Below are positions 1 to 8,851 of a stretch of DNA of 64,000 bases, piece after piece. This stretch comes from Pseudomonas berkeleyensis (GTDB lineage Bacteria > Pseudomonadota > Gammaproteobacteria > Pseudomonadales > Pseudomonadaceae), in NCBI RefSeq assembly GCF_014109765.1, contig NZ_CP059139.1:3476001-3540000 (forward strand), in the 5' to 3' direction. Numbering within the stretch: position 1 is the first letter of the stretch; each line of letters begins with the position of its first letter. The translations under genes were made by a program, and so were the position numbers. Below the pieces are notes generated by a model that worked only from the letters and a program-made list of their open reading frames with translations, did no database searches and was not told the origin of the DNA.

Positions 1-539
1 CGCTTCTTGGGAGCGATGACCATCATCAGCTGGCGTCCTTCCAGCTTAGGATGCTGTTCAACGGTGCCGAGTTCGGCGAGGTCAGCTTCGACCCGCTTCA
101 ACAGCTCCATACCCAGCTCCTGGTGAGCCATCTCACGGCCACGGAATCGAAGCGATACCTTGGCCTTGTCCCCATCTTCAAGGAAACGTACCAGGTTGCG
201 TAGTTTTACCTGGTAATCTCCTTCTTCCGTCCCTGGACGAAACTTGATTTCTTTAATCTGCTGCTGGTGCTGATTCTTCTTGGCGATAGCAGCCTGCTTT
301 TTCTTTTCGAACAGGTGCTTGCCGTAGTCCATGATGCGGCAAACGGGTGGCAGCGCATCAGCAGAGATCTCTACCAGATCCAGCTTGGCTTCTTCAGCCA
401 CGCGCAATGCCTCATCGATCGAAACAATACCAACCTGCTCGCCGTCTGCGCCGATTAGGCGGACTTCACGAGCGGTGATGTTCTCGTTGATCGGCGCCTT
501 AGGGGCGGCCCGCTTGTCCTGTCTCATTTCACGCTTAAT
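1..539 (-). CDS. infC: Translation initiation factor IF-3 (3' end cut by window edge)
   Basis: IF-3 binds the 30S ribosomal subunit and proofreads initiator tRNA and start codon selection. The reading frame running leftward from 539 gives the typical IF-3 N-terminus ([20 protein letters not shown]), the central lysine-rich linker and the C-terminal domain, and is still open at base 1; about 180 codons are present against a family length of about 180. There is no in-frame ATG at the right place: the start is ATT at 539-537, as known for infC in enterobacteria. A GGAG Shine-Dalgarno (551-548) lies 8 bases upstream, inside the last codons of thrS, which ends at 545, so the two genes are translationally close. 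The rare ATT start is the basis of IF-3 autoregulation in E. coli; the same control here is inference. Confidence 0.95.
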   Translation of the reverse strand, partial: MKREMRQDKRAAPKAPINENITAREVRLIGADGEQVGIVSIDEALRVAEEAKLDLVEISADALPPVCRIMDYGKHLFEKKKQAAIAKKNQHQQQIKEIKFRPGTEEGDYQVKLRNLVRFLEDGDKAKVSLRFRGREMAHQELGMELLKRVEADLAELGTVEQHPKLEGRQLMMVIAPKK

Positions 540-544
540 AGTTA

Positions 545-2467
545 TTACTCCAAATCTTGGCGACCACGCCGGGAAACCGCTTGCTGCAACTGTGCGGCGA
601 ACTGCTCGATGGGCAGAGAGCCCAGATCGACGCCTTCACGGGTACGGACAGCAACGGATCGAGTCTCGACCTCCCGATCTCCAATAACCAAGAGATAGGG
701 AACCTTGAGCAAGGTATGCTCGCGGATTTTAAAGCCGATCTTTTCGTTTCTCAAGTCAACCTTGGCACGAAAACCGCTTTGATTGAGAGTTTTCTCGACT
801 TCACGAGCAAAATCGGCCTGTTTGTCGGTGATATTCATGATCACCGCCTGGGTCGGAGCGAGCCAAGCCGGGAAAGATCCGGCGTAGTGCTCGATCAGCA
901 TACCGATGAAGCGCTCGAAGGAACCGAGGATCGCGCGATGAAGCATGACCGGGCGCTTGCGGTTGTTGTCTTCGGCGATATAGCTGGCATCCAGACGCTC
1001 AGGCAGGTTCGGATCGTACTGCAGCGTACCGCACTGCCAGTTACGCCCCAGGCAATCGCGCAGGGTGAACTCGATCTTCGGGCCGTAGAAGGCACCCTCG
1101 CCCGGCTGATATTCCCAGGCCAAACCGGATTCGTTCAGCGCTTCAGCCAACGCCCCCTCGGCACGATCCCACAACTCGTCGGAACCCACACGCTTGACCG
1201 GGCGAGTCGACAGTTTCATGGCGATATCGGTGAAACCGAAGTCTGCATATACCTGCAAGGTCAGCCTGATAAAGTCGGCCGCCTCCTTCTTCACCTGCTC
1301 TTCGGTGCAGAAGATGTGCGCGTCGTCCTGCACGAAGCCACGCACGCGCATGATGCCGTGCAGCGCACCGGACGGCTCGTTACGGTGACAGGCACCGAAC
1401 TCAGCCAGGCGCAGCGGCAAGTCGCGGTAGGACTTCAGGCCCTGATTGAAGATCTGTACGTGGCACGGGCAGTTCATCGGCTTGACGGCGTAGTCGCGAT
1501 TCTCCGAGGCCGTGGTGAACATGTTCTCGGCGTAGTTGGACCAGTGACCGGAGCGCTCCCACAGAATGCGATCGACCACCTGCGGCGTACGCACCTCCAC
1601 ATAACCGTGCTCACGCTGCACCTGGCGCATGTATTGCTCCAGCACCTGATAGACAGTCCAGCCATTGGGGTGCCAGAACACCATGCCCGGCGCTTCTTCC
1701 TGCAGGTGGAAGAGATCCAACTGCTTGCCGATGCGACGGTGATCGCGCTTTTCAGCTTCTTCGATGCGCTGGATATAGGCAGCCAGTTGCTTCTTGTCAG
1801 CCCAGGCAGTGCCATAAACCCGCTGCAGCTGCTCGCTCTTCGAGTCCCCGCGCCAGTAGGCGCCGGAAATACGGGTGAGTTTGAACGCCTTGAGAAAGCG
1901 CGTGTTCGGCACGTGCGGGCCGCGGCACATGTCGACGTACTCTTCATGGAAATACAGACCCATAGCCTGCTCATCCGGCATGTCGTCGATCAGGCGCAGT
2001 TTGTATTCCTCGCCACGCGACTTGAACAGCTCGATGACCTCAGCACGCGGCGTCATCTTCTTGATGACGTCGTAGTCCTTGTCGATCAGCTCAGCCATGC
2101 GCTTTTCGATGGCCGCCATGTCTTCCGGAGTGAAGGGGCGATCGATGGCGATGTCGTAATAGAAGCCTTCGTCAATGACCGGACCGATCACCATCTTGGC
2201 GTTCGGGTACAACTGCTTGACCGCATGCCCAACTAGGTGAGCACAGGAGTGGCGGATGATCTCCAGCCCCTCTTCGTCTTTCGGCGTGATGATCTGCAAG
2301 GTGGCATCGGTATCGATCACGTCACAGGCATCGACCTGCTTGCCGTTTACCTTGCCAGCCAGGGTGGCCTTGGCCAGACCCGCACCAATGGATTGAGCGA
2401 CCTCCAGTACGGATACCGGATGATCGAACGAACGTTGACTGCCGTCGGGAAGAGTAATGATGGGCAT
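545..2467 (-). CDS. thrS: Threonyl-tRNA synthetase
   Basis: Cytoplasmic class II aminoacyl-tRNA synthetase charging tRNA-Thr. The 640-residue product starts [14 protein letters not shown], has an N-terminal TGS domain (about 1-62), the editing domain with the [10 protein letters not shown] zinc-type motif, the class II catalytic core with [10 protein letters not shown], and a C-terminal anticodon-binding domain. An in-frame GTG 33 bases further upstream is possible, but 2467 is preferred because it matches the family N-terminus and has a strong GAGGAGG Shine-Dalgarno 4-10 bases upstream. It is followed after 5 bases by infC, the usual thrS-infC order. The 235 bases between the start and the tRNA terminator hold no gene; they presumably carry the promoter and leader, but I could not pick a convincing promoter. 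Confidence 0.97.
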   Translation of the reverse strand: MPIITLPDGSQRSFDHPVSVLEVAQSIGAGLAKATLAGKVNGKQVDACDVIDTDATLQIITPKDEEGLEIIRHSCAHLVGHAVKQLYPNAKMVIGPVIDEGFYYDIAIDRPFTPEDMAAIEKRMAELIDKDYDVIKKMTPRAEVIELFKSRGEEYKLRLIDDMPDEQAMGLYFHEEYVDMCRGPHVPNTRFLKAFKLTRISGAYWRGDSKSEQLQRVYGTAWADKKQLAAYIQRIEEAEKRDHRRIGKQLDLFHLQEEAPGMVFWHPNGWTVYQVLEQYMRQVQREHGYVEVRTPQVVDRILWERSGHWSNYAENMFTTASENRDYAVKPMNCPCHVQIFNQGLKSYRDLPLRLAEFGACHRNEPSGALHGIMRVRGFVQDDAHIFCTEEQVKKEAADFIRLTLQVYADFGFTDIAMKLSTRPVKRVGSDELWDRAEGALAEALNESGLAWEYQPGEGAFYGPKIEFTLRDCLGRNWQCGTLQYDPNLPERLDASYIAEDNNRKRPVMLHRAILGSFERFIGMLIEHYAGSFPAWLAPTQAVIMNITDKQADFAREVEKTLNQSGFRAKVDLRNEKIGFKIREHTLLKVPYLLVIGDREVETRSVAVRTREGVDLGSLPIEQFAAQLQQAVSRRGRQDLE

Positions 2468-2702
2468 GGCGCCTCCTCTCCTAGTGGTGACCCCTACCAA
2501 AGGTCACGTGGGTTGGGATGAGCCAGGAAGCGATTCAGCGGTATACCCACCTAACGATGGCAGGAGCCCGAGGGCCAACCCGTCCGAACCAGAGTCACTG
2601 GAAGTAAAGAGTGCGGATGCTTTCAGAAAGCCTGAGTCCTGACAAGCGGCCGCACAAACAATCACGAAAAACCTTAACCATCACCCGACAAAACCGGGCA
2701 AT

Positions 2703-2732
2703 AAAAAAGGGGTCGCTCAGCGACCCCTTTTT
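2703..2732 (-). terminator. Intrinsic terminator of the tRNA-Val transcript
   Basis: An 8-bp GC-rich stem (GGGGTCGC / GCGACCCC) with a 3-base loop is followed, reading leftward, by a run of T residues. It lies directly downstream of the tRNA-Val gene. Confidence 0.85.
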
Positions 2733-2739
2733 ATCGATT

Positions 2740-2816
2740 TGGTAGGCACAATTGGACTCGAACCAACGACCCCCACCATGTCAAGGTGGTGCTCTAACCA
2801 ACTGAGCTATGTGCCT
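2740..2816 (-). tRNA. tRNA-Val (anticodon GAC)
   Basis: The leftward strand folds into a full cloverleaf of 77 nt with encoded CCA. The acceptor stem is AGGCACA / TGTGCCT, the D arm contains AGCTCAGTTGGTTAGAGC, the anticodon stem-loop is CCACC-TTGACAT-GGTGG with anticodon GAC, and the T arm contains GGTTCGAGTCC. It decodes GUC/GUU valine codons. It has its own promoter and terminator and is a single-gene unit. Confidence 0.97.
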
Positions 2817-2829
2817 TCGATGGGTGCGC

Positions 2830-2857
2830 ATTCTACGCAGATCTTTTTGGCCGTCAA
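2830..2857 (-). promoter_or_regulatory. Sigma-70 type promoter of tRNA-Val
   Basis: Reading leftward: TTGACG (-35, 2857-2852), a 16-base spacer, then TAGAAT (-10, 2835-2830). The -10 box ends 13 bases before the mature tRNA 5' end, so a start near 2823 would give a short leader. Confidence 0.75.
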
Positions 2858-2999
2858 CAGGTTTTTTCGCTAACTCACTGAAATAGGCCAATTTTTTATC
2901 GAAATCGGATCGTTGAATATTTTGCACGGACACTAGCCGGCCATTTTCAACTCAGGTAGCATCGAATCATTCGTAAAAAATAAAGAACAGAGGTTCAAG

Positions 3000-4283
3000 A
3001 TGGCGCACACGGCATATCCACAATCCTATTACGCCGCCTCAGCCAACCCCGTCCCGCAACGCCCTGCCCTGCAAGGTGAGGTGGAAACCGATGTGTGCAT
3101 CATCGGTGCGGGCTACACCGGCCTGTCCACTGCACTGTTCCTGCTGGAGAACGGTTTCAAGGTCAGCATCGTCGAGGCGGCCAAGGTCGGGTTTGGCGCA
3201 TCGGGCCGCAACGGCGGCCAGATCGTCAACAGCTACAGCCGCGATATCGACGTGATCGAACGCACGGTCGGCCCCAAGCAGGCGCAATTGCTCGGGCAGA
3301 TGGCTTTCGAGGGCGGCCGCATCATCCGTGAGCGCATCGCCAAGTACGACATCCAGTGCGACCTGAAGGACGGTGGCGTATTCGCCGCACTGACCAGCAA
3401 GCAGATGGGCCATCTGGAATCGCAGAAAAAACTGTGGGAGCGCTACGGCCACACCCAACTGGAACTGCTGGACAGCAAGCGAATTCGTGAAGTCGTCGCC
3501 ACCGACAACTATGTCGGCGGCATGCTGGACATGAGCGGCGGCCATATCCACCCGCTGAACCTGGCGCTCGGTGAAGCCGCCGCTGTCGAGTCGCTAGGTG
3601 GCGTGATCTACGAACAGTCCCCGGCAACTCGTATCGAGCGCGGCGCCAACCCGGTGGTGCACACCCCTGAAGGTCGCATCAAGGCCAAGTTCGTCGTGGT
3701 CGCCGGCAATGCCTACCTGGGCAACCTGGTACCGGAGCTGGCGTCCAAATCGATGCCATGCGGCACTCAGGTGATCACCACCGAGCCGCTGTCCGATGAG
3801 GTCGCAGCCAGCCTGCTGCCGCAGGACTACTGCGTGGAGGACTGCAACTACCTGCTCGACTACTACCGTCTCACCGGCGACAAGCGCCTGATCTACGGCG
3901 GTGGCGTGGTCTACGGCGCGCGCGATCCAGCCAATATCGAGGCGATCATCCGGCCGAAAATGCTCAAGACCTTCCCGCAGTTGAAGGACGTGAAGATCGA
4001 TTTCGCCTGGACCGGCAACTTCCTGCTGACACTGTCGCGCCTGCCGCAAGTGGGCCGTATCGGCGACAACATCTACTACTCCCAGGGTTGCAGCGGCCAC
4101 GGCGTGACCTACACCCACCTGGCCGGCAAGGTGCTGGCCGAAGCGCTACGCGGTCAGGCCGAGCGCTTCGATGCCTTTGCCGGGTTGCCGCACTACCCCT
4201 TCCCTGGTGGTCGCCTGTTCCAGGTACCGTTCAGCGCCATTGGCGCCTGGTACTACACGCTGCGCGACAAGCTGGGTGTCTAA
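3000..4283 (+). CDS. FAD-dependent amine oxidase, PuuB/PauB (gamma-glutamylputrescine oxidase) type
   Basis: Flavoprotein of the DAO family. It has an FAD-binding Rossmann motif GAGYTG at residues 36-41 (CIIGAGYTGLSTALFLLE), the GASGRNGGQ segment typical of this group, and a C-terminal cap ending in the CSGHGVTYTHLAGK motif. The length (427 aa) and N-terminus (Y-rich, YPQSYYAAS) match the PuuB/PauB subfamily, which oxidises gamma-glutamylputrescine in putrescine catabolism. Pseudomonads carry several paralogues, so substrate assignment within the family is inference. AGAGG precedes the ATG by 6 bases. The gene stands alone: no other polyamine gene is next to it. Confidence 0.85.
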   Translation: MAHTAYPQSYYAASANPVPQRPALQGEVETDVCIIGAGYTGLSTALFLLENGFKVSIVEAAKVGFGASGRNGGQIVNSYSRDIDVIERTVGPKQAQLLGQMAFEGGRIIRERIAKYDIQCDLKDGGVFAALTSKQMGHLESQKKLWERYGHTQLELLDSKRIREVVATDNYVGGMLDMSGGHIHPLNLALGEAAAVESLGGVIYEQSPATRIERGANPVVHTPEGRIKAKFVVVAGNAYLGNLVPELASKSMPCGTQVITTEPLSDEVAASLLPQDYCVEDCNYLLDYYRLTGDKRLIYGGGVVYGARDPANIEAIIRPKMLKTFPQLKDVKIDFAWTGNFLLTLSRLPQVGRIGDNIYYSQGCSGHGVTYTHLAGKVLAEALRGQAERFDAFAGLPHYPFPGGRLFQVPFSAIGAWYYTLRDKLGV

Positions 4284-4423
4284 GAGCGTGTTCAAAGTCT
4301 GCTGCGCGTCGGCCATGCAGCGTTGAAATCAAGCTCAGAATGCTCATTTACAGCTCGTAAACTGCGCGTCTTCGCTCGATTTCGCCTTGCCTGGCTCTAG
4401 CTCGCGAGACTTTGAACAGGCTC
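4284..4423. repeat. Nested palindromic repeat, copy 1 (abuts a stop codon)
   Basis: An imperfect palindrome beginning at the base after the upstream stop codon. Its outer arms are GAGCGTGTTCAAAGTCT (4284-4300) and AGACTTTGAACAGGCTC (4407-4423). A small central hairpin TTTAC-AGCTC-GTAAA lies inside. Related copies occur at 14421, 19681, 21550, 22501, 32557 (degenerate), 42888 and 63977. Confidence 0.8.
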
Positions 4424-4440
4424 TAACGCGACGCATTAAA

Positions 4441-4470
4441 TGAAAACGGCGCCCAAGGGCGCCGTTTTCA
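4441..4470. terminator. Bidirectional intrinsic terminator
   Basis: A perfect 14-bp inverted repeat (TGAAAACGGCGCCC, AA loop, then its complement) sits between the convergent amine oxidase and peptidase genes, with A/T tracts at its base on both sides. Confidence 0.8.
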
Positions 4471-4476
4471 TTTGCA

Positions 4477-5430
4477 TCACGGACAGGCCGGCAAGGCCTG
4501 ACATTGCCCACCAGAACCGCCGGCCTTGAGCGGCTCAGCGAATCGTGAATCCTCCGGTGCCAGACGTTGCGCACAGGCCTGCGCCTGCTGCGCCTCAGAA
4601 GCACAACCCTGCTCACCCAGTACTTGCGACAGGTTGAACCAACCCGCAGCAAAACCCGGCTCACGCTTGAGGCTCTCACGCAACGCTTGCTCGGCGCCCT
4701 TGCGATCACCATCGGCATAACGGCTATTGCTCAGGGCGAACCAGGGCAACGCCTGCTCCGGCCAGGCCTCGGCGGCACGGCGATAGGCCCGTCGCGCCGG
4801 CTGGGTATTACCGGTTTGCTCAAGGTCGTTGGCAGCCTTCATCCAGACATGCAGGTCGGCCTGTGCCGGCAGGCGCTCCGGCGGCAGGGTCACCACCGCC
4901 CAGCGCCCACCGCGCGCCCAGGTTCTGTCGAAACTGTTGAAGCTGTCTTCGAGCCGGCGCGTAGTCGCCGAACGCAGAATCAACGTGCGCTCACGGCGGT
5001 CGTAACCGACCACTACCGCGAAGTGCCACTGCGGGTAGAAGTCGAACGCCAGGTTCTGCAGCACCAGCACCGGATTGCCGGCGGCCACTTCGGCCAATAC
5101 AGCCTCCAGACGCGGCTGCAACGGGTACACCAGCATTTCGTGATTGCGCGCGGCGGCGACCATCTCCACCTGCAAACTGCCTTCACGGCTGGGGATGTAG
5201 ACCTTGTCCTTGAGCGCACCAGGCGTGGTCAGCACACCACGCTGGTTGAGCATGGTAGCCAAGGCCGCCGGTCCGCACTGGTAGGCATCCTGGGGAAAGA
5301 AGGGAACGTCGGTGAGCTCCACCCGCTCAGGCAAACGCTCGCCCACCGGTGATAACACCGGAGAGCGAGCGCAGGCTGTGAGTAGAACGATCGATGCGAT
5401 GCAGCAGAGGCGAATCAGCGATTTATGCAT
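4477..5430 (-). CDS. PA2778-type lipoprotein: C39-like cysteine peptidase with TPR region
   Basis: The 317-residue product starts with a lipoprotein signal (MHKSLIRLCC..., lipobox LLTAC, lipidated Cys20). The papain-like fold of the C39 type follows, with a probable catalytic Cys52 in DAYQCGPAALATML and a His in PQWHFAVVVGYD. The C-terminal 130 residues form tetratricopeptide repeats (AYRRAAEAWPEQALPWFALSN and following). The ATG overlaps the end of the upstream gene by 16 bases, so the two are probably translationally coupled; no separate ribosome site is visible. This arrangement corresponds to P. aeruginosa PA2778-PA2779. The substrate is unknown; C39 relatives often cleave double-glycine leader peptides, but no such peptide gene is seen nearby. 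Confidence 0.85.
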   Translation of the reverse strand: MHKSLIRLCCIASIVLLTACARSPVLSPVGERLPERVELTDVPFFPQDAYQCGPAALATMLNQRGVLTTPGALKDKVYIPSREGSLQVEMVAAARNHEMLVYPLQPRLEAVLAEVAAGNPVLVLQNLAFDFYPQWHFAVVVGYDRRERTLILRSATTRRLEDSFNSFDRTWARGGRWAVVTLPPERLPAQADLHVWMKAANDLEQTGNTQPARRAYRRAAEAWPEQALPWFALSNSRYADGDRKGAEQALRESLKREPGFAAGWFNLSQVLGEQGCASEAQQAQACAQRLAPEDSRFAEPLKAGGSGGQCQALPACP

Positions 5431-5822
5431 TTAACGAAACTGAAAATGTTGGTGGCGCACAGCATATCAGTGATGATGAAGATCACCAGAAACAACACGA
5501 TAATGCCGACCACACCCGCACCGGCTGGTGCCTGATCCAGTTGCTGGTTGAACTGCGCCAGTTCGGCCGGGGTCAGGCTGGCGATACGCGATTCGACCTG
5601 ATCACGGTCAACGCCCATCGATACCAGTTTCTCCTTCACCTGCTCGTCATCGAGCATAGCCATCAACTGCTCCTGATCCACCTTGTGTTGCTGCTCGGCG
5701 ATCACCTCGTGAGTGCCGACCATCGCCGCATTCGCAGCAGGAATCTGCACCACCAGCAACAGGTGAAACAGCGCGGTAATCGCGGCCAGACGACGCATAA
5801 CGGGGTTCATGGAAATTGTCAT
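5415..5822 (-). CDS. PA2779-type small membrane-anchored protein
   Basis: A 135-residue protein starting MTISMNPVMRRLAAITALF. It has a cleavable signal or membrane segment ending IPAANA, a charged helical periplasmic portion (HKVDQEQLMAMLDDEQVKEK), a proline/glycine hinge (DQAPAGAGV) and a C-terminal membrane helix (VVGIIVLFLVIFIITDML). The start at 5822 is chosen over an upstream in-frame ATG because AGGAG lies 9 bases before it and the signal sequence begins there. It overlaps the cysteine-peptidase gene and probably forms a unit with it. Function is not known; a small substrate or partner of the peptidase is one possibility (inference). Confidence 0.8.
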   Translation of the reverse strand: MTISMNPVMRRLAAITALFHLLLVVQIPAANAAMVGTHEVIAEQQHKVDQEQLMAMLDDEQVKEKLVSMGVDRDQVESRIASLTPAELAQFNQQLDQAPAGAGVVGIIVLFLVIFIITDMLCATNIFSFVKCINR

Positions 5823-5902
5823 TGTGGTTATCTCCTGAGGGACGAGGTAGCCGATAGACAGCATCAAAATCGCTCAGGTTCACTCCACCGATCCGCAGCC
5901 GT

Positions 5903-7627
5903 TCACGTTTCCATCAAAAGCTGGCTGAGCACCGCACGCAGCTTGCCTGGCTTGACCGGCTTGTTCAGCAGCGTCGCACCCAAAGCCTGCAGATCACGAC
6001 GGCAGGCATCGCTGCGATCAGCGCTGATGATCAGTGCCGGGATCGGTCTGGAGAATTCGTCACGCAGTTGCTGGATCACCTGACAACCGAGCACGCCATG
6101 GTCGAGGTGGAAATCGGCCAGGATCACCTCCGGCGCCCTGCCCTCCAGCCGCTGCAAGGCCTCGGGCAGATCGACTGCCGTGATCACTTCGCAGCCCCAT
6201 TGGCCGAGCAGTGCGGCCATGCTGTGCAGGATGTCCACTTCGTTATCGACCACCAGCAAGCGCCGACCCGGCAAGGGATTCCCCAGCAGCGGCTGCGCCA
6301 CGGATTGCACCTGGCGTCGTGGTGCCTCCTGCGCCAACGGCACACGAATGCTGAAGACCGAACCGCGCCCCGGCAGCGAGCGCACCTGTACCGGGTAGCC
6401 CAGCATGCGCGCGATACGCTCGACGATGGCCAGGCCCAGGCCAACGCCCTTGCGCTCGGCCGCCCGCCCGACCTCCAGTTGGCTGAATTCAAGGAAGATC
6501 GTGTCGAGCTGATCCGCCGCGATCCCTCGCCCGCTATCCCACACCTGCAGTTCGACGAAAGCGCCACGCCGCCGCGCGCCGAACAGCACCCCGCCACGCT
6601 CGGTGTAACGGCAGGCATTACTGAGGAAGTTGCGCAAGATGCGCGTCAGCAGGCGGAAATCGGTATGCACCGCATAACCGGCAATTCGCGCCCGTAGGCG
6701 CAAGCCACTGGCCGAGGCTACGCTTTCGAACTCGGACGCCAGCGGCGCGAGCAGCTCTTCAAGGCGATAGACATCGAGATCCGGCTTGATCGCGGCCTGA
6801 TCCAGCTTGGAAATATCCAGCAGGTCGGCCAGCAGATCCTCGGCGCCTTCCAGCGCCAGGTGACTGCGCTCGACCAGGTTCTGCTCGGCACTCGGCAATT
6901 CACGCTCACGCAAAGTGGAAATCAGCAAACGTGCGGCATTGAGTGGTTGCAGCAGATCGTGACTGGCCGCTGCCAGGTACTTGTCCTTGCTGCGGTTGGC
7001 CGCCTCGGCGGCGTCGCGTGCTTCGCGCAGAGCCAACTCGATACGCTCGCGCTCTTCGATCTGTCGTTGCAGGTTGCGATTGGACTCGAGCAACTCGAAG
7101 GTGCGCGCGGCAACGCGGCGCTCCAGTTCGTCATTGAGTTGTTGCAGGCGCTGCTGCGCCTGCTTGCGCTCGGTGATGTCGGCGACGAAGCCTTCGAAGA
7201 CGCCCTCGCCTTCGGGCTTGAGCAGCAGGTTCATCAGCACGTCGATAGTGCTGCCGTCACGCCGGCGCAAACGCGTCTCGTAGCCAAGCAATGCCTGGCC
7301 CTGGCTCAGTCGCTGGCGAATTACTTCCAGTTCGTCGAAACCGCCAACGAACAGGTGCCGGGCCAGATCGCCCAGCGACCACAGCACCTGTTGCGGGTCG
7401 TCGTAACCGAGCATGCGCGCCATCGCCGGATTGGCCGCCAGTACACCGTCCTGCAGGCTGGCCTGGATGATGCCGTGCACGGCGTGTTCGAACAGCCATT
7501 TATAGCGGTTGCGCTCGGTTTCCAGCTCCTCCAGACGCGCCAGCAGTTCGGGATAGTGGCTCTTGCGCGCCGATTGGCTGCCGAGCCCCAGCAGCCCGGC
7601 CAGCGCTTCGTCAGAGCGCCTCGCCAT
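5903..7627 (-). CDS. ercS: Hybrid PAS sensor histidine kinase ErcS
   Basis: A 574-residue soluble kinase. It has an N-terminal helical region, a PAS domain (about 38-155), a coiled coil (about 155-215), a HisKA H-box with His223 (AAASHDLLQPLN), an ATPase domain (N box near 333-342, G1 DSGRGIA 364-370, G2 GVGLGLA 394-400), and a C-terminal receiver domain (455-571) with probable phospho-acceptor Asp505 (ILADFHLDHG) and Lys556. There is no membrane segment. The start at 7627 has GAGGTGG upstream and overlaps the end of ercA by 17 bases; a longer frame exists but lacks support. In P. aeruginosa the orthologous ErcS acts in the regulatory cascade for ethanol oxidation genes; that role here is carried over from context. 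It is the only recognisable regulator inside the quinoprotein locus. Confidence 0.9.
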   Translation of the reverse strand: MARRSDEALAGLLGLGSQSARKSHYPELLARLEELETERNRYKWLFEHAVHGIIQASLQDGVLAANPAMARMLGYDDPQQVLWSLGDLARHLFVGGFDELEVIRQRLSQGQALLGYETRLRRRDGSTIDVLMNLLLKPEGEGVFEGFVADITERKQAQQRLQQLNDELERRVAARTFELLESNRNLQRQIEERERIELALREARDAAEAANRSKDKYLAAASHDLLQPLNAARLLISTLRERELPSAEQNLVERSHLALEGAEDLLADLLDISKLDQAAIKPDLDVYRLEELLAPLASEFESVASASGLRLRARIAGYAVHTDFRLLTRILRNFLSNACRYTERGGVLFGARRRGAFVELQVWDSGRGIAADQLDTIFLEFSQLEVGRAAERKGVGLGLAIVERIARMLGYPVQVRSLPGRGSVFSIRVPLAQEAPRRQVQSVAQPLLGNPLPGRRLLVVDNEVDILHSMAALLGQWGCEVITAVDLPEALQRLEGRAPEVILADFHLDHGVLGCQVIQQLRDEFSRPIPALIISADRSDACRRDLQALGATLLNKPVKPGKLRAVLSQLLMET

Positions 7628-8774
7628 AGACCACCTCGACGTCACGCTGGGTCGATTCACGCGGGTTGGTGAGGATGCATGGATCATCCATCGCGTGGCT
7701 GGAGAGGAACGGAATGTCCGAGGTGCTGACGCCATGCAGGCCAAGCGTCTCGCGGAACCCCATGGCATGTTTGAAGGCGATCAGATGCTCGACCAGGCGC
7801 TGGCGAATTTGCGTGTGATTGAGCCCGCGGCAGTCGATGCCGAGGGTCTCGGCAATGACCTTGAAACGCTCCGGTGCGGCGCTGTAGTTGAACGCCACCA
7901 CGTGCTCGACCAGCACGGCATTGCACAGGCCGTGCGGCAGGTCGAGGAAGCCACCGAGGCTGTGGCTCATGGCGTGCACCGCACCGAGAATCGCGTTGGA
8001 GAACGCCAGGCCGGCCTGCATGCTGCCGAGCATGATTTTCTCGCGCAGAGCGATATCACCTGGGTTGGCGATCATCTGTACCAGGTTGCCGTTGATCAGG
8101 CGCATGGCTTCCAGCGCGTGCGGGTCGGTCAGCGGGCCATGACCGGTGGAGACGAACGCCTCGATGGCATGCACCATGGCGTCGATACCGGTGCAGGCCG
8201 ACAGGAACGGATCCATGCTCAGGGTGGTTTCCGGATCGATCAGCGACACGTCCGGCACCACGGCCTTGCTGACGATGGAGAACTTCATCCGCTCCTGCTG
8301 GTTGGAGATGATCACGAACTGCGACACGTCGGCCGAGGTGCCGGCGGTGGTCGGGATCAGAATCAGCGGCGGGCTCGGCACACGGATGGTGTCCACGCCT
8401 TCGAATTCGAGAATGCTGCGGCCGTGAGCAACCACGATGCCGATACCCTTGGCGCAGTCCATCGGGCTACCGCCGCCGACCGCAACGATGACGTTGCAAC
8501 CCTCGCTGCGATACAGCTCGGCGCCTTCCATCACCTCTTCCACGCGCGGGTTGGGCGATACCCTGGTGTACAGGCAGTAGGCGATGCCCTGAGCCTGCAG
8601 GCTGGCCTCGACATCGCCAGCCCAGCCGGCCGCGACCACACCGGGATCGGAAACTATCAGCACCTTGCGTGCACCGAAGGTCTTGGCGTAGTTGCCGACG
8701 TTATGCCGGGAGCCGGCGCCGAAGATGATCTCGGGGGAAACGAATTTGCGTAGCTGATTCAAATCGTGGCTCAT
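7611..8774 (-). CDS. ercA: Iron-containing alcohol dehydrogenase-family protein ErcA
   Basis: A 387-residue group III (Fe-dependent) alcohol dehydrogenase. The N-terminal nucleotide-binding half has VGGGSPMDCAKGI, and the C-terminal helical half holds the metal ligands around HAMSHSLGGFLDLPHGLCNA. It lies between pqqH and ercS as in P. aeruginosa, where ErcA is needed for normal control of the ethanol-oxidation system, possibly as a sensor-linked enzyme rather than a bulk catabolic one (established for the family in context; exact substrate unknown). It ends inside the ercS start, so the two are coupled. It begins 77 bases after the pqqH stop. Confidence 0.9.
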   Translation of the reverse strand: MSHDLNQLRKFVSPEIIFGAGSRHNVGNYAKTFGARKVLIVSDPGVVAAGWAGDVEASLQAQGIAYCLYTRVSPNPRVEEVMEGAELYRSEGCNVIVAVGGGSPMDCAKGIGIVVAHGRSILEFEGVDTIRVPSPPLILIPTTAGTSADVSQFVIISNQQERMKFSIVSKAVVPDVSLIDPETTLSMDPFLSACTGIDAMVHAIEAFVSTGHGPLTDPHALEAMRLINGNLVQMIANPGDIALREKIMLGSMQAGLAFSNAILGAVHAMSHSLGGFLDLPHGLCNAVLVEHVVAFNYSAAPERFKVIAETLGIDCRGLNHTQIRQRLVEHLIAFKHAMGFRETLGLHGVSTSDIPFLSSHAMDDPCILTNPRESTQRDVEVVYGEAL

Positions 8775-8851
8775 ACAACGGCCTGAAATTTCTTGTTATG
8801 GAATGGCGATCAGCCTACTGCATTACCCGGTTAATGCAATGCGACCTGAGA

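Noticed and set aside
557..2236. 559-codon + strand frame over thrS
   Set aside because: Antisense shadow; thrS is certain on the other strand.
2468..2702. Riboswitch or T-box-like leader before thrS
   Set aside because: I looked for conserved leader elements and a terminator/antiterminator pair and saw none. Regulation of this kind is not expected in Pseudomonas.
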